A stretch of 25,767 nt of DNA from SIG607 sp045655165 (GCA_045655165.1 JAZOOT010000002.1:1-25767); one strand, 5' to 3'. Positions 6,931 through 14,997 are shown, counted from the stretch's first letter. Notes: generated by a model from the letters alone, not told the origin. Numbers and translations are program-made.

Positions 6931-7742
6931 TTAATTTTAAGTTTCTTAATTAAATAACAAATCAGTAATGTTATTAGTGAAACTATAACTATTGTTGCAC
7001 CGGTTGGTGCTGAAAACAGAAACGAAGCAATAATACCAATAATAAAATTTATTACCGAAATTAAAGCTGAAGTTATTGTTACACTTTTAAATGTTTTGCA
7101 AACAAACATTGCCGAAACAGGTGAAAAGATAATTAAACTTGAAATCAGCAAAGTGCCCATTAAACGCATACCAACAACAATGGTTAATGCGGTAAGAATA
7201 GCAATAACTGTATTTAAAAGGTCGGCTTTTACGCCGGTTGCCTTTGAAAACGATTCATCAAAAGTAACAGCAAAAATTCGGTTATAAAACAAAACAAAAA
7301 GCACAATAATTACAAAAGACAAAACGGTGCAAAATACAGCATCGTATTTACTTATTGAAAGAATACTTCCAAAAAGGTAGTTAGATAAATCGGTGTTAGC
7401 ACCTGTTTTAGTTAAAATAAAAACACCTAATGCAAGGGAAGAAGTTGCAATAATGGCAACTGCGCTATCGCCCGAAAGTTTTGATTTTTTTCCGAATTTA
7501 AGAAGCAAAACAGAAGCAATTGTAACAATAATTACGGTTAAAAGCATTGGCGCAGTGCTTAAAACGGTAGATATTGCCAGCGAGCCGAAAGCAATGTGTG
7601 AAAGCCCGTCACCAATCATTGAATACCTTTTTAGTACTAAACTAACACCAAGCAAAGCCGAACAAAAAGAAATTAAAACACCTACCACAATTGCACGCCA
7701 AATAAAAGAAAGCGAAAATAAGGAATATAATTCGTTCAACAT
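6912..7742 (-). CDS. znuB: Zinc/manganese-type ABC transporter permease (ZnuB-like)
   Basis: A hydrophobic protein of 276 residues with about eight membrane segments, of the ABC-3 metal permease family. Typical motifs are the early GVLISFCSALLGVSLVLKR, then MIGDGLSHIAFGS, and later GTLLISSLIIFSP. It would form the membrane channel for Zn2+ or Mn2+ import with the ATPase encoded just upstream. I favour the ATG at 7742, which has AGGTGG 5 bases upstream, over a GTG at 7751 that overlaps that site. The gene begins 9 bases after the ATPase stop. Metal specificity cannot be read from the sequence; the neighbouring zinc-site lipoprotein favours zinc. Confidence 0.85.
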   Translation of the reverse strand: MLNELYSLFSLSFIWRAIVVGVLISFCSALLGVSLVLKRYSMIGDGLSHIAFGSLAISTVLSTAPMLLTVIIVTIASVLLLKFGKKSKLSGDSAVAIIATSSLALGVFILTKTGANTDLSNYLFGSILSISKYDAVFCTVLSFVIIVLFVLFYNRIFAVTFDESFSKATGVKADLLNTVIAILTALTIVVGMRLMGTLLISSLIIFSPVSAMFVCKTFKSVTITSALISVINFIIGIIASFLFSAPTGATIVIVSLITLLICYLIKKLKINKNPQT

Positions 7743-7751
7743 TCCTGCCAC

Positions 7752-8456
7752 CTAACTTTCTTCGCCGAATAACTGCATATATTCGGGGCTGTTTTTAAAT
7801 TCTTCTTTAGTGCCGTAAAAATAACCGTTTTTCTTTAAAAAAAGTATGTGAGAGGCATTTTTTACAGCCGATTCTATATCATGAGAAACCGTTATTACGG
7901 TTATTTTGTAGTTTTCGTTTAAATGCTTAATTGCTTTAAATAAATCTTTGGTAGCAACACTGTCAAGGTTGTTTGCGGGTTCATCAAGCAAAAGTGCTTT
8001 ACTGCTTGCGCAAAGCGAACGCGCAAGTAAAACACGCTGCCTTTGACCTCCCGAAAGTTCTTGAAACGAACGGTTTTTAAGGTCTTTAATGTCAAGAAGT
8101 TCCAAGGTGTGTAATGCCTTTTTCTTTTGTTTCCAAGTATAAAAGGGGCGGAAACCTAATTTATTAAGGGTGCCCGAAATAACAATTTCAAAAACACTTG
8201 CAGGAAAATCGGGCTGAATTTCGTTTTGCTGGGGCATATAGCCAATTTCGTTTTGTTTAAGTTGTTCGCAATAAACAACATCGCCGCTTTTTACCTTTTT
8301 AATTTTTAACAAGCACTTAATTAAGGTGCTTTTTCCTGTGCCGTTTTCACCAATAATATAAACAAAAGAACCGCTTTCAATGCTAAAAGAAAGATTCTCC
8401 AAAACGTTTAAATTATCATATCCTGCACATAAATTTTTACATTCAATAAGTTTCAT
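7752..8456 (-). CDS. znuC: Metal ABC transporter ATP-binding protein (ZnuC-like)
   Basis: A 234-residue ABC ATPase with Walker A GENGTGKST, Q-loop region IGYMPQQNEI, signature LSGGQRQRVLLARSL, Walker B ALLLDEP, D-loop region NNLDSVAT and H-loop TVSHD. The MPQ in the Q-loop and the FPASVFEIV segment are typical of the zinc/manganese family. The ATG at 8456 has GGGGAG 6 bases upstream. It lies between the lipoprotein (15-base gap) and the permease, so the three are one transcription unit read leftward. Confidence 0.9.
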   Translation of the reverse strand: MKLIECKNLCAGYDNLNVLENLSFSIESGSFVYIIGENGTGKSTLIKCLLKIKKVKSGDVVYCEQLKQNEIGYMPQQNEIQPDFPASVFEIVISGTLNKLGFRPFYTWKQKKKALHTLELLDIKDLKNRSFQELSGGQRQRVLLARSLCASSKALLLDEPANNLDSVATKDLFKAIKHLNENYKITVITVSHDIESAVKNASHILFLKKNGYFYGTKEEFKNSPEYMQLFGEES

Positions 8457-8471
8457 TTGTTTCTCCCCAAA

Positions 8472-8849
8472 TTATGGCTTACAAACCTTGCAAGGAGTAA
8501 AACCTTCATCTATAAGTTTATTGTAATCACTTTCTAATCTAAGTGAAGAACTGTTCATTTTTTGCGCATAACGGCAGTCGGGGTAGTGGAATTTTTTAGA
8601 ATTTATATTAACGTAATAGCCCGATTGCGAAAAAATACTGCCGTCATACTGTGGTTGGCCAATATTTATGTTCGGCTCATCTGGTTCTTCTTCTTTAAGG
8701 TAACCATTTACTGTGTTTGCAGTTTCTTGGTCAGGGTAAACAACAACGCCCGAATTTTTTGGCGTAAATTCGCTGTTTGTATTGGTTGAACAACCGCAAA
8801 AGGCGCAAATAAACAAAAGCAAAAATATAATTAACATAACGCGTTTCAT
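8472..8849 (-). CDS. Small lipoprotein with Ada-like zinc-site domain, first gene of znu-like operon
   Basis: A 125-residue protein. It has a basic start, a hydrophobic segment and a lipobox-like FCGC with Cys20 as the lipidated residue, so it should be anchored outside the membrane. A low-complexity linker follows (roughly 21-75). The C-terminal 50 residues hold HYPDC (His88, Cys92) and PCKVC (Cys120, Cys123). This is the layout of the Ada metal-binding fold, where two ligands sit four apart and a second pair follows G-F/Y-x-P-C-x-x-C; here the first Cys is replaced by His. Similar domains end secreted nucleases and other envelope proteins in Firmicutes. The ATG at 8849 has GGTGAT upstream; an open extension to 8885 lacks a site. 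The gene heads the znuCB-like unit, where a ZnuA-type binding protein would normally be. A role in metal capture or sensing is my inference. Confidence 0.72.
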   Translation of the reverse strand: MKRVMLIIFLLLFICAFCGCSTNTNSEFTPKNSGVVVYPDQETANTVNGYLKEEEPDEPNINIGQPQYDGSIFSQSGYYVNINSKKFHYPDCRYAQKMNSSSLRLESDYNKLIDEGFTPCKVCKP

Positions 8850-8864
8850 AATATCACCAAAACA

Positions 8865-8893
8865 ATAATAATACTTTACGCACAAAAAATCAA
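8865..8893 (-). promoter_or_regulatory. Promoter of the lipoprotein-znuCB operon
   Basis: On the minus strand, TTGATT (8888-8893), a 17-base spacer and TATTAT (8865-8870) lie 15 bases upstream of the lipoprotein ATG. The -10 is only two mismatches away in composition from consensus. No obvious Zur-type palindrome overlaps it. Confidence 0.45.
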
Positions 8894-8896
8894 CCC

Positions 8897-8924
8897 TTGC
8901 AATTATTACTTAATATGATAAAAT
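8897..8924 (+). promoter_or_regulatory. Promoter of uvrC
   Basis: TTGCAA (8897-8902), a 16-base spacer and TAAAAT (8919-8924) lie 23 bases before the uvrC ATG. GAGGTG at 8935-8940 is the ribosome binding site. The promoter is back to back with the lipoprotein promoter, only 3 bases separating the two -35 elements. Confidence 0.55.
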
Positions 8925-8947
8925 ATTTTTAAAAGAGGTGAGCGAAG

Positions 8948-10762
8948 ATGAATGAACGTTTAAAAGAATTAAAAAATATGGCTAACCGTTTACCGTCCCT
9001 CCCGGGCGTGTATATAATGTACTCTAAAAGCGGCGAAATAATTTACGTTGGCAAGGCAAAACAACTAAAAAACCGTGTTACGCAGTATTTTGGCGCAGGT
9101 AATGAGCACACAAAAAAAGTAAAAATGATGGTACAAAATGTAGAAAAGTTTGATTATATTGTTTGCGATAGCGAATTTGAAGCGTTTATTCTTGAAAATT
9201 CGCTTATTAAAAAACATCAGCCCAAATATAATATTTTGCTTAAAGATGATAAGGGCTATTTTTATGTTAAGGTTACAAACGAAAAATGGCGTAAAATTAT
9301 TGCCGTTAAACAAAAGGGGGAAGATGGTAAATATATTGGCCCATATAACTCTTTTGCAGTTGTAAGAGAAACGGTTGACGAAGCATTAAAAGTCTTCAAA
9401 TTACCGCAATGCAACCGTTCATTCGACAAACCGACAAAGCCCTGTTTAAATTACCATTTGGGCATTTGCAGTGCGCCTTGTAAAAGTAAAACGAACCTTG
9501 AAAGTTATAACGAACAAATAGATTCCGCGGTTGCATTTATTAAAAAAGGCGGTTACAACCAAAGTGATTTAATTCAGTTAACCCAAAAAATGAACAACGC
9601 TGCCGAAAATTTAGATTTTGAATATGCCGCAAAACTGCGCGACAGAATTGCATATATTAAACGCATTAGCGAAAAACAAAAGGTTATATTTGAAAATAAT
9701 ATTAACCAAGACATTATTTGCAGTGTTGTGTCAAGTGATAACATTGGGTTTCAGGTGCTTTCGTTTAAAAACGGAAAATTAAGCGATTCTTATTTTGCTT
9801 ATTTTGCAGTTACTGCTAACAAAACGGAACTCTATTCACAGTTTGTTGCTGGGTATTATGAAAATGCAAGCAAAATTCCCCAAAGGGTTATATTTGATGA
9901 AGAGTTTGCCGATAGCGAACTTTTAAAAAAGTGGCTTAGCCAAAAGAAAAACAAAAGCGTTGATATAACCGTTCCGCAAAAGGGCGAACTTAAAAAACTT
10001 GTTAATATGTGTAAAACAAACGCGGCTGAAAACTTATCTAAAGTTTTGCAAAAAAATTCGGGCAGTTTAAAAGTTTTAGATGAACTTGCAAATTTATTGG
10101 GGCTTGAAAAAGCACCCGAATATATTGAATCATACGATATTTCTAACACTCAAGGCAGTTTTAACGTTGCAGGAATGGTTGTGTTTCAAAACGGCAAACC
10201 AAAAAAGAGTGCATACCGCAAGTTTAAAATTAAAAGTTTTGTTGGGCAAGATGATTTTAAATCAATGCAAGAAGTATTAAACAGAAGATTCACGGAATAT
10301 GAAAAGGGTAAAGATGAAACGTTTAGCCGTTTGCCTGATTTAATTTTAATTGACGGCGGTAAGGGTCAATTAAGTGCAGTTTTACCTGTTTTACAACAAT
10401 TTTCACTTAATATTCCTGTTTACGGTATGGTAAAAAATTCAAAACACCGCACAAATGCGCTAACAAGTTTAAACGGCGAAATTGAAATTAAACCCACACA
10501 ATCGGTGTTTAATCTTATAACTCAAATACAAGATGAAACACACCGCTTTGCAATTACTTATCATAAAAGCAAACGAAGCAAGGCAATGCTGGGCAGTTCG
10601 CTTTTGCAAATTGAAGGCATTGGCCCGCAAAAAGCAAAAAACTTAATAAAACACTTTAAAACAATTACCGCAATAAAAAATGCACCCAAAGAAGAACTCT
10701 TAAAAGTGCAGGGAATTAGTGAAAATGTTGCCGAAAACATAATAAATTACTTCAAAAAATAA
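8948..10762 (+). CDS. uvrC: Excinuclease ABC subunit C (UvrC)
   Basis: A 604-residue protein of full UvrC length. The N-terminal GIY-YIG nuclease domain has LPGVYIMY and IIYVGKAK. A Cys-rich segment follows (CNRSF, CLNYHLGICSAPC), then a UVR helical hairpin (NLDFEYAAKLRDRI), the RNase H-like second nuclease region (SYDISNTQG, LPDLILIDGGKGQL) and a C-terminal helix-hairpin-helix pair (IEGIGPQKAKNLI, VQGISENVAENII). UvrC cuts on both sides of a UvrB-marked lesion in nucleotide excision repair. It is a single-gene unit with its own promoter and terminator; uvrA and uvrB are not in the window. Confidence 0.97.
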   Translation: MNERLKELKNMANRLPSLPGVYIMYSKSGEIIYVGKAKQLKNRVTQYFGAGNEHTKKVKMMVQNVEKFDYIVCDSEFEAFILENSLIKKHQPKYNILLKDDKGYFYVKVTNEKWRKIIAVKQKGEDGKYIGPYNSFAVVRETVDEALKVFKLPQCNRSFDKPTKPCLNYHLGICSAPCKSKTNLESYNEQIDSAVAFIKKGGYNQSDLIQLTQKMNNAAENLDFEYAAKLRDRIAYIKRISEKQKVIFENNINQDIICSVVSSDNIGFQVLSFKNGKLSDSYFAYFAVTANKTELYSQFVAGYYENASKIPQRVIFDEEFADSELLKKWLSQKKNKSVDITVPQKGELKKLVNMCKTNAAENLSKVLQKNSGSLKVLDELANLLGLEKAPEYIESYDISNTQGSFNVAGMVVFQNGKPKKSAYRKFKIKSFVGQDDFKSMQEVLNRRFTEYEKGKDETFSRLPDLILIDGGKGQLSAVLPVLQQFSLNIPVYGMVKNSKHRTNALTSLNGEIEIKPTQSVFNLITQIQDETHRFAITYHKSKRSKAMLGSSLLQIEGIGPQKAKNLIKHFKTITAIKNAPKEELLKVQGISENVAENIINYFKK

Positions 10763-10793
10763 GACGGATTCATATGAATCCGTCTTGCTTTTT
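10761..10793. terminator. Bidirectional terminator between uvrC and potD
   Basis: A 26-base perfect palindrome, AAGACGGATTC-ATAT-GAATCCGTCTT, overlaps the last two bases of the uvrC stop. T residues follow on the plus strand, and the minus-strand side ends in AAGTAATTTATT. The potD stop is at 10792-10794. Confidence 0.85.
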
Positions 10794-11889
10794 AATACAG
10801 TTTTACGTCTATCCAAAGGTTTTCGTAATAAGAACGAATTTCAGGCGGTAAATCGTGGTAGTATTCGGTTATTGGATAATCTTCCTTTTTAGGATAAAGA
10901 ATTTCGTTTCCGTAATAATAGTAATCGGGGTTGTTGAAAACCGATGTATGAGGAGAAGCATAGCCAATATATTCGGCATTGGCAAGTGCGATTTCGGGCT
11001 CTAAAAGGAAATTGATATAAAGCATTGCCGCTTCGTAATTTTTACACGAAGCAGAAATACAAATCGAATCCACAAAAATGTTTGTGCCTTCTTTGGGATA
11101 AACAAACTCTAAATCATCGTTTACGTCTTTCATGCAAAGAAAATCACCGGGGTAATATGGTGCTAAAGCTGCTTCGCCTGTTTCCATTTTACCGTAAACT
11201 TCGTCCATTACATAAGACTGCAAAACTTTTTTCTGGCTTTTAAGTTTTTCGGCTGCAACGTCCCAGTCGCTTTTATTGTTGGAGTTAATGTCCTTTCCGC
11301 ATAAAAACTGCGAAACCATAAAAGCATCACGCGGGTTGTTAAACATTAAAATTTGGTCTTTATATCTTTCGTCCCAAAGAGCCGACCAACTTGTAGGTGC
11401 TTCATCAACCATAGCGCTGTTATAAATAAGACCAACCATACCAACGTTATAGGGAACTGAATATTCGTTGTTTTTATCAAAATACAAATTCTTGTAACTT
11501 TCGTCAATGTACTTATAGTTTGAAAGTGCAGAGGTATCAATTTTTAAAAGCATACCGTCACTTATTAAACGGGCAATCATATAATCAGACGGAATAACAA
11601 TATCGTAAGAAACACCGCCTGTTATAAGTTGTGAATACATAGATTCGTTGCTTTCGAAGGTTGTGTAATTAACTTTAATACCGGTTAGTTTTTCAAACTC
11701 TTTGTTTACATGAATACTTTCGTCGCTACCATCAGAAATATATTCGCCCCAGTTGTGAACATTTAAAACCGTACCTTCAAGATGACGGCCGTATTCACCC
11801 TCGTATTCAATATCAAAATACTGATAACCGCAACCGCACAAACTAACCAAAAGAACAAAACATAAAAGAAATGATAGGACTTTTTTCAT
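10792..11889 (-). CDS. potD: Spermidine/putrescine ABC transporter substrate-binding lipoprotein
   Basis: A 365-residue secreted lipoprotein with a signal peptide and lipobox LCGC (Cys20). The mature part begins with the PotD/PotF-type strand LNVHNWGEYIS, followed by VNYTTFESNESMYSQL, YDIVIPSDYMIARL and VPYNVGMVGLIYN. These are the conserved segments of the polyamine-binding family of periplasmic-type binding proteins. It captures spermidine or putrescine at the cell surface and delivers it to PotBC. Its ATG overlaps the potC stop by one base (TAATG), so translation is probably coupled. Which polyamine is preferred is not evident from the sequence. Confidence 0.93.
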   Translation of the reverse strand: MKKVLSFLLCFVLLVSLCGCGYQYFDIEYEGEYGRHLEGTVLNVHNWGEYISDGSDESIHVNKEFEKLTGIKVNYTTFESNESMYSQLITGGVSYDIVIPSDYMIARLISDGMLLKIDTSALSNYKYIDESYKNLYFDKNNEYSVPYNVGMVGLIYNSAMVDEAPTSWSALWDERYKDQILMFNNPRDAFMVSQFLCGKDINSNNKSDWDVAAEKLKSQKKVLQSYVMDEVYGKMETGEAALAPYYPGDFLCMKDVNDDLEFVYPKEGTNIFVDSICISASCKNYEAAMLYINFLLEPEIALANAEYIGYASPHTSVFNNPDYYYYGNEILYPKKEDYPITEYYHDLPPEIRSYYENLWIDVKLY

Positions 11890-12689
11890 TATAAAAGACC
11901 TCTTTTCTTTTCGGAACTGTTTTGCGCTGTGTTATAAAGAATCATTAAAACAAATACCGAAACAAAAATAATTGTTGCTAAAGCATAAGTGTCGGGTGTT
12001 ACCGTTTTCTTGGTCATATTGTAAATTACAATAGGTAAGGTTTGGTAATGTCCGCAGGTGAAATAACTAATAACAAAGTCATCAAGCGAAAGTGTAAATG
12101 CCATAATAAAACCTGTGGCAATACCGTTAGAAATTGAAGGAATTACAACCTTAAAAAATGCTTTTAGGGGTGTGCAACCTAAATCTTGTGCCGCTTCCGA
12201 AAGGTTTTTGTCGGTTTGCTTTAATTTTGGCATAACCGAAAGTATTACGTAAGGCAAATTAAAGGTTATGTGGGCAATAAGAACGGTTAAAAATCCAAGC
12301 GATTCGGTTAAGCCCAACAGTTTTCCAAAGAAAATAAATAATAGCATAAGCGAAACGCCTGTAACAATATCGGCATTCATCATCGGAATATTGGTTACTG
12401 TCATAATTGCAGATTTTGCTAAAGAATTTCTTATTGAAAAAATGCCAACCGCAGCTGCGGTGCCCAAAACGGTGGATATTGTTGCCGAAAGAACGGCAAT
12501 TATAAGGGTGTGTTTTAGTGCTTCAAGCATTTCAGAGTTAAAAATTAGTTCAGCATACCAATCAAGCGAAAAGCCCTCAAACACCCAAACGCTGTTGCCG
12601 CTATTTAAAGAAAACAGCACCATAACTCCAATTGGGGCATACAAAAACAAAATGATAAGTGCTAAATAAAGTTTAGATAAAATCTTCAC
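11889..12689 (-). CDS. potC: Spermidine/putrescine ABC transporter permease PotC
   Basis: A 266-residue permease with six predicted membrane segments. The cytoplasmic EAA loop reads LSEAAQDLGCTPLKAFFKVV, the site that docks on the ATPase PotA. The motif LSLDDFVISYFTCG near residue 190 is typical of PotC/PotI proteins. It pairs with PotB as the channel of the polyamine importer. Its start overlaps the end of potB by 4 bases (ATGA). Confidence 0.93.
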   Translation of the reverse strand: MKILSKLYLALIILFLYAPIGVMVLFSLNSGNSVWVFEGFSLDWYAELIFNSEMLEALKHTLIIAVLSATISTVLGTAAAVGIFSIRNSLAKSAIMTVTNIPMMNADIVTGVSLMLLFIFFGKLLGLTESLGFLTVLIAHITFNLPYVILSVMPKLKQTDKNLSEAAQDLGCTPLKAFFKVVIPSISNGIATGFIMAFTLSLDDFVISYFTCGHYQTLPIVIYNMTKKTVTPDTYALATIIFVSVFVLMILYNTAQNSSEKKRGLL

Positions 12690-13516
12690 AGTATAACACC
12701 CCCGTCATCGCTGTCTGAAAACTTGTTCATAACAAGCATACAAACAATAATCATTATTGTTAAAACAAGGGATATAACCGAGGCGACGTTATAATAATCG
12801 GGGCCTAAATTAAACAAATATTCAATTACATCACCAATCATCATGGTTTTGTTGCCGCCAAGTTTTTGCGAAATGTAAAACGTACTAACACTTGGCACAA
12901 AAACCATTGTAATTCCCGAAGCAACACCGGGCAAACTAAGCGGAAAAATAACACGCCTTAAAACATTAAATTTATTTGCGCCAAGGTCTTCTGCAGCGTT
13001 TGTTAGCGACCTGTCTATTTTACACATAACGGTGTAAATGGGCAAAATCATATATGGCAAAAAGTCGTAAACCATACCCAAAATAACTGCAGCAGGACGG
13101 TTTATAAGGTGCACTGTGCCAAGACCTAATTTTGAAAGTATAGTGTTAATTAAACCTGTGTTTGAAAGAATTGAAATCCAGGAATATGTGCGAATAAGAA
13201 AGTTAGTCCACATAGGAAGCATTACTAAAATCATAACAAAGCGCTGTGAACTTACTTTCATTTTAGACATAATGTATGCCAATGGGTAAGCAAGTAAAAG
13301 TGTAATAATAGTTGATATAAAAGCGTATAAAAGGGAAATTGCAAACGCTTTTTTGTACCTTCCTAAAGTTGAAAAATTTGCAAGAGAAAATACGCCGGCT
13401 TCGTTAGTCAGCGAATAGTAAAGCATAATGAATAGCGGCACAACAATAAAAATTGCCGACCAAACTATGTAAGGGGAGGCGGATAATTTTTCCATTAAAT
13501 TTTTTTTAGAATTCAC
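12686..13516 (-). CDS. potB: Spermidine/putrescine ABC transporter permease PotB
   Basis: A 276-residue permease with six predicted membrane segments. Family features are ILVMLPMWTNFLIRTYSW in the middle and the EAA loop LTNAAEDLGANKFNVLRRVI. The segment PSVSTFYISQKLGG corresponds to the PotB/PotH signature. It is partner of PotC, and both ends overlap their neighbours by 4 bases, so the operon is tightly packed. Confidence 0.93.
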   Translation of the reverse strand: MNSKKNLMEKLSASPYIVWSAIFIVVPLFIMLYYSLTNEAGVFSLANFSTLGRYKKAFAISLLYAFISTIITLLLAYPLAYIMSKMKVSSQRFVMILVMLPMWTNFLIRTYSWISILSNTGLINTILSKLGLGTVHLINRPAAVILGMVYDFLPYMILPIYTVMCKIDRSLTNAAEDLGANKFNVLRRVIFPLSLPGVASGITMVFVPSVSTFYISQKLGGNKTMMIGDVIEYLFNLGPDYYNVASVISLVLTIMIIVCMLVMNKFSDSDDGGVIL

Positions 13517-14640
13517 TCTTCATCCTCCTCGTCAATAACGCTGAGGGTTTCTATTTCATCACTAAATGTACTGTAATCGCCGTAACGACCTGAATATTCC
13601 GATTTTTTCATAATATGAATTGCGTCGGGCTCAATAAAAAGACCAACGGTTTCATCAATGAAATGTTCATCGGTGGTTTGTATCATCCACTTAAAACCGC
13701 CAATATCAACAATAATTTCAAAGTGCACACCAAGGAAAGTTACCGAAGTAACGGTACCTGTAAGCATACCTTTTTCAACGCTTACAATATCAACGTCTTC
13801 GGGTCGCACAACAACGTCAACCTTTTCGCCTTTTAAAAAACCTGCGTCTAAACATTTAAAGGTTTGACCTGAAAACTGTGCTTTATAGTCTTCAATCATA
13901 ACACCGTCAAGAATATTAGATTCACCAATAAAATCGGCAACAAAGGCGTTTTTTGGTTCGTTATAAATATCTTTCGGTGTACCTATTTGTTGGATTTTAC
14001 CGTTGTCCATAACAACAACGCGGTCAGACATAGAAAGAGCTTCTTCTTGGTCGTGCGTAACAAAAACAAAGGTAATACCAAGTTGCCTTTGAATTTTTTT
14101 AAGTTCGTTTTGCATATCCTTACGAAGTTTTAAATCAAGTGCTGCAAGTGGTTCGTCAAGAAGTAAAATTTTGGGGTTGTTTGCCAAAGCACGAGCAATA
14201 GCAACGCGTTGTTGTTGACCGCCCGAAAGTTTATCTATTTTGCGCTTTTCAAAACCTGAAAGGTTAACCAGTTTAAGCATTTCGGTAACCTTTTCTTTAA
14301 TTTCGTTTTCGGGCAATTTTTTAACCCTTAAACCAAACGCAACGTTTTCGTAAACGTTTAAATGCGGAAACAAAGCGTATCTTTGAAAAATGGTGTTCAC
14401 GTTACGCTTGTAAGACGGCAAATCGTTAATTTTTTTGTGCTCAAAAATAATATCACCATGGTCGGGTTCAAGGAAGCCGGCAATAATTCTAAGGGTGGTG
14501 GTTTTACCGCAACCCGAAGGACCGAGCAAGGTTATAAATTCCTTGTTGTTAATGTCAAGACAAATATTGTCAAGTACCGTTTCTCCCTCAAATGTCATAG
14601 TGATATCTTTGAGCTCAATTATTTTGTTGTTTTTTTCCAT
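13513..14640 (-). CDS. potA: Spermidine/putrescine ABC transporter ATP-binding protein PotA
   Basis: A 375-residue ATPase with Walker A GPSGCGKTTT, Q-loop FQRYALFPHL, signature LSGGQQQRVAIARAL, Walker B ILLLDEPLAALD and H-loop FVTHDQEEAL. A C-terminal TOBE domain (about 235-350) follows, and an acidic tail ends in EEDEE. It energises polyamine import. It is first gene of potABCD. The ATG at 14640 has AAGGGGGAT 6 bases upstream. That ribosome binding site touches one arm of an 8-bp stem in the leader, which may affect translation. Confidence 0.94.
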   Translation of the reverse strand: MEKNNKIIELKDITMTFEGETVLDNICLDINNKEFITLLGPSGCGKTTTLRIIAGFLEPDHGDIIFEHKKINDLPSYKRNVNTIFQRYALFPHLNVYENVAFGLRVKKLPENEIKEKVTEMLKLVNLSGFEKRKIDKLSGGQQQRVAIARALANNPKILLLDEPLAALDLKLRKDMQNELKKIQRQLGITFVFVTHDQEEALSMSDRVVVMDNGKIQQIGTPKDIYNEPKNAFVADFIGESNILDGVMIEDYKAQFSGQTFKCLDAGFLKGEKVDVVVRPEDVDIVSVEKGMLTGTVTSVTFLGVHFEIIVDIGGFKWMIQTTDEHFIDETVGLFIEPDAIHIMKKSEYSGRYGDYSTFSDEIETLSVIDEEDEE

Positions 14641-14920
14641 TTAAGCATCCCCCTTTGCGGACACAAAGTGCCGCGAAAGCATAATCTGCTCTGCGCGATA
14701 CCCGCGAAATCTTTGCTAAATGCCCCCGCAAAGAGTTTTTCATAGAAGGGAATCCCACTATGGCATTAACTCGGTTTCGCTCTCAACACAGATGCTATAA
14801 ACTTCTGGATTATGTGCCATTGGTTTTACGGCTTTATTAAAAAGTGTTGTTCAGCGTTGAAACAAACAAAAAATTTTAATAAAATTTACGAAAAATCGCA
14901 CAAAACCCATATTCAGTTTT
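14641..14920 (-). promoter_or_regulatory. Long G+C-rich leader of potABCD, candidate cis-regulatory RNA
   Basis: The strong promoter at 14927-14955 puts the potA transcript start near 14920, so the leader is about 280 nt. Its potA-proximal part is conspicuously G+C-rich: 59 of 120 bases at 14641-14760, against about one third in nearby genes. Read on the minus strand, it has CTTTGCGG (14726-14733) pairing perfectly with CCGCAAAG (14653-14660), which abuts the potA ribosome binding site. Inside are smaller helices: CGCG-GGTAT-CGCG, AGCA-GATTA-TGCT and CAAAG/CTTTG. A second long-range match, ATGGCA / TGCCAT, closes the upstream half. I do not recognise a named riboswitch class. The alternatives are a dispersed repeat or a decayed gene. 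Confidence 0.5.
14758..14820 (-). CDS. Possible 20-codon leader peptide upstream of potA
   Basis: ATG at 14820 opens a 20-codon frame ending in ETELMP and TAG, inside the potA leader. Its start and stop regions coincide with the ATGGCA / TGCCAT pairing. There is no convincing ribosome binding site before it, which argues against translation. A second overlapping frame (14743 to 14615, 42 codons, basic and Cys-containing) runs across the potA start out of frame. Either could be fortuitous in a structured RNA. Confidence 0.15.
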   Translation of the reverse strand: MAHNPEVYSICVESETELMP

Positions 14921-14926
14921 CAATTA

Positions 14927-14955
14927 ACTATATTGCATATTTTACTAATTGTCAA
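14927..14955 (-). promoter_or_regulatory. Promoter of potABCD
   Basis: On the minus strand, a consensus TTGACA (14950-14955), a 17-base spacer and TATAGT (14927-14932). This is among the best promoter matches in the window and lies about 290 bases before the potA ATG. Confidence 0.75.
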
Positions 14956-14968
14956 GAAGTTTTTTATT

Positions 14969-14997
14969 TTGACAAAAATTACTAAAATATATATAAA
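14969..14997 (+). promoter_or_regulatory. Upstream promoter toward ruvC
   Basis: TTGACA (14969-14974), a 17-base spacer and TATAAA (14992-14997). It stands back to back with the potABCD promoter: the two -35 elements form the inverted repeat TTGTCAA-N13-TTGACAA. Confidence 0.5.

Noticed and set aside
14362..14745. 127-codon plus-strand frame antisense to potA and its leader
   Set aside because: Antisense to conserved PotA sequence over most of its length, and no ribosome binding site or recognisable domain.
14641..14830. 6S RNA, T-box or a known riboswitch in the potA leader
   Set aside because: I found no long closing stem of the 6S kind, no T-box sequence and no terminator/antiterminator pair with a T tract, so I left it unclassified.
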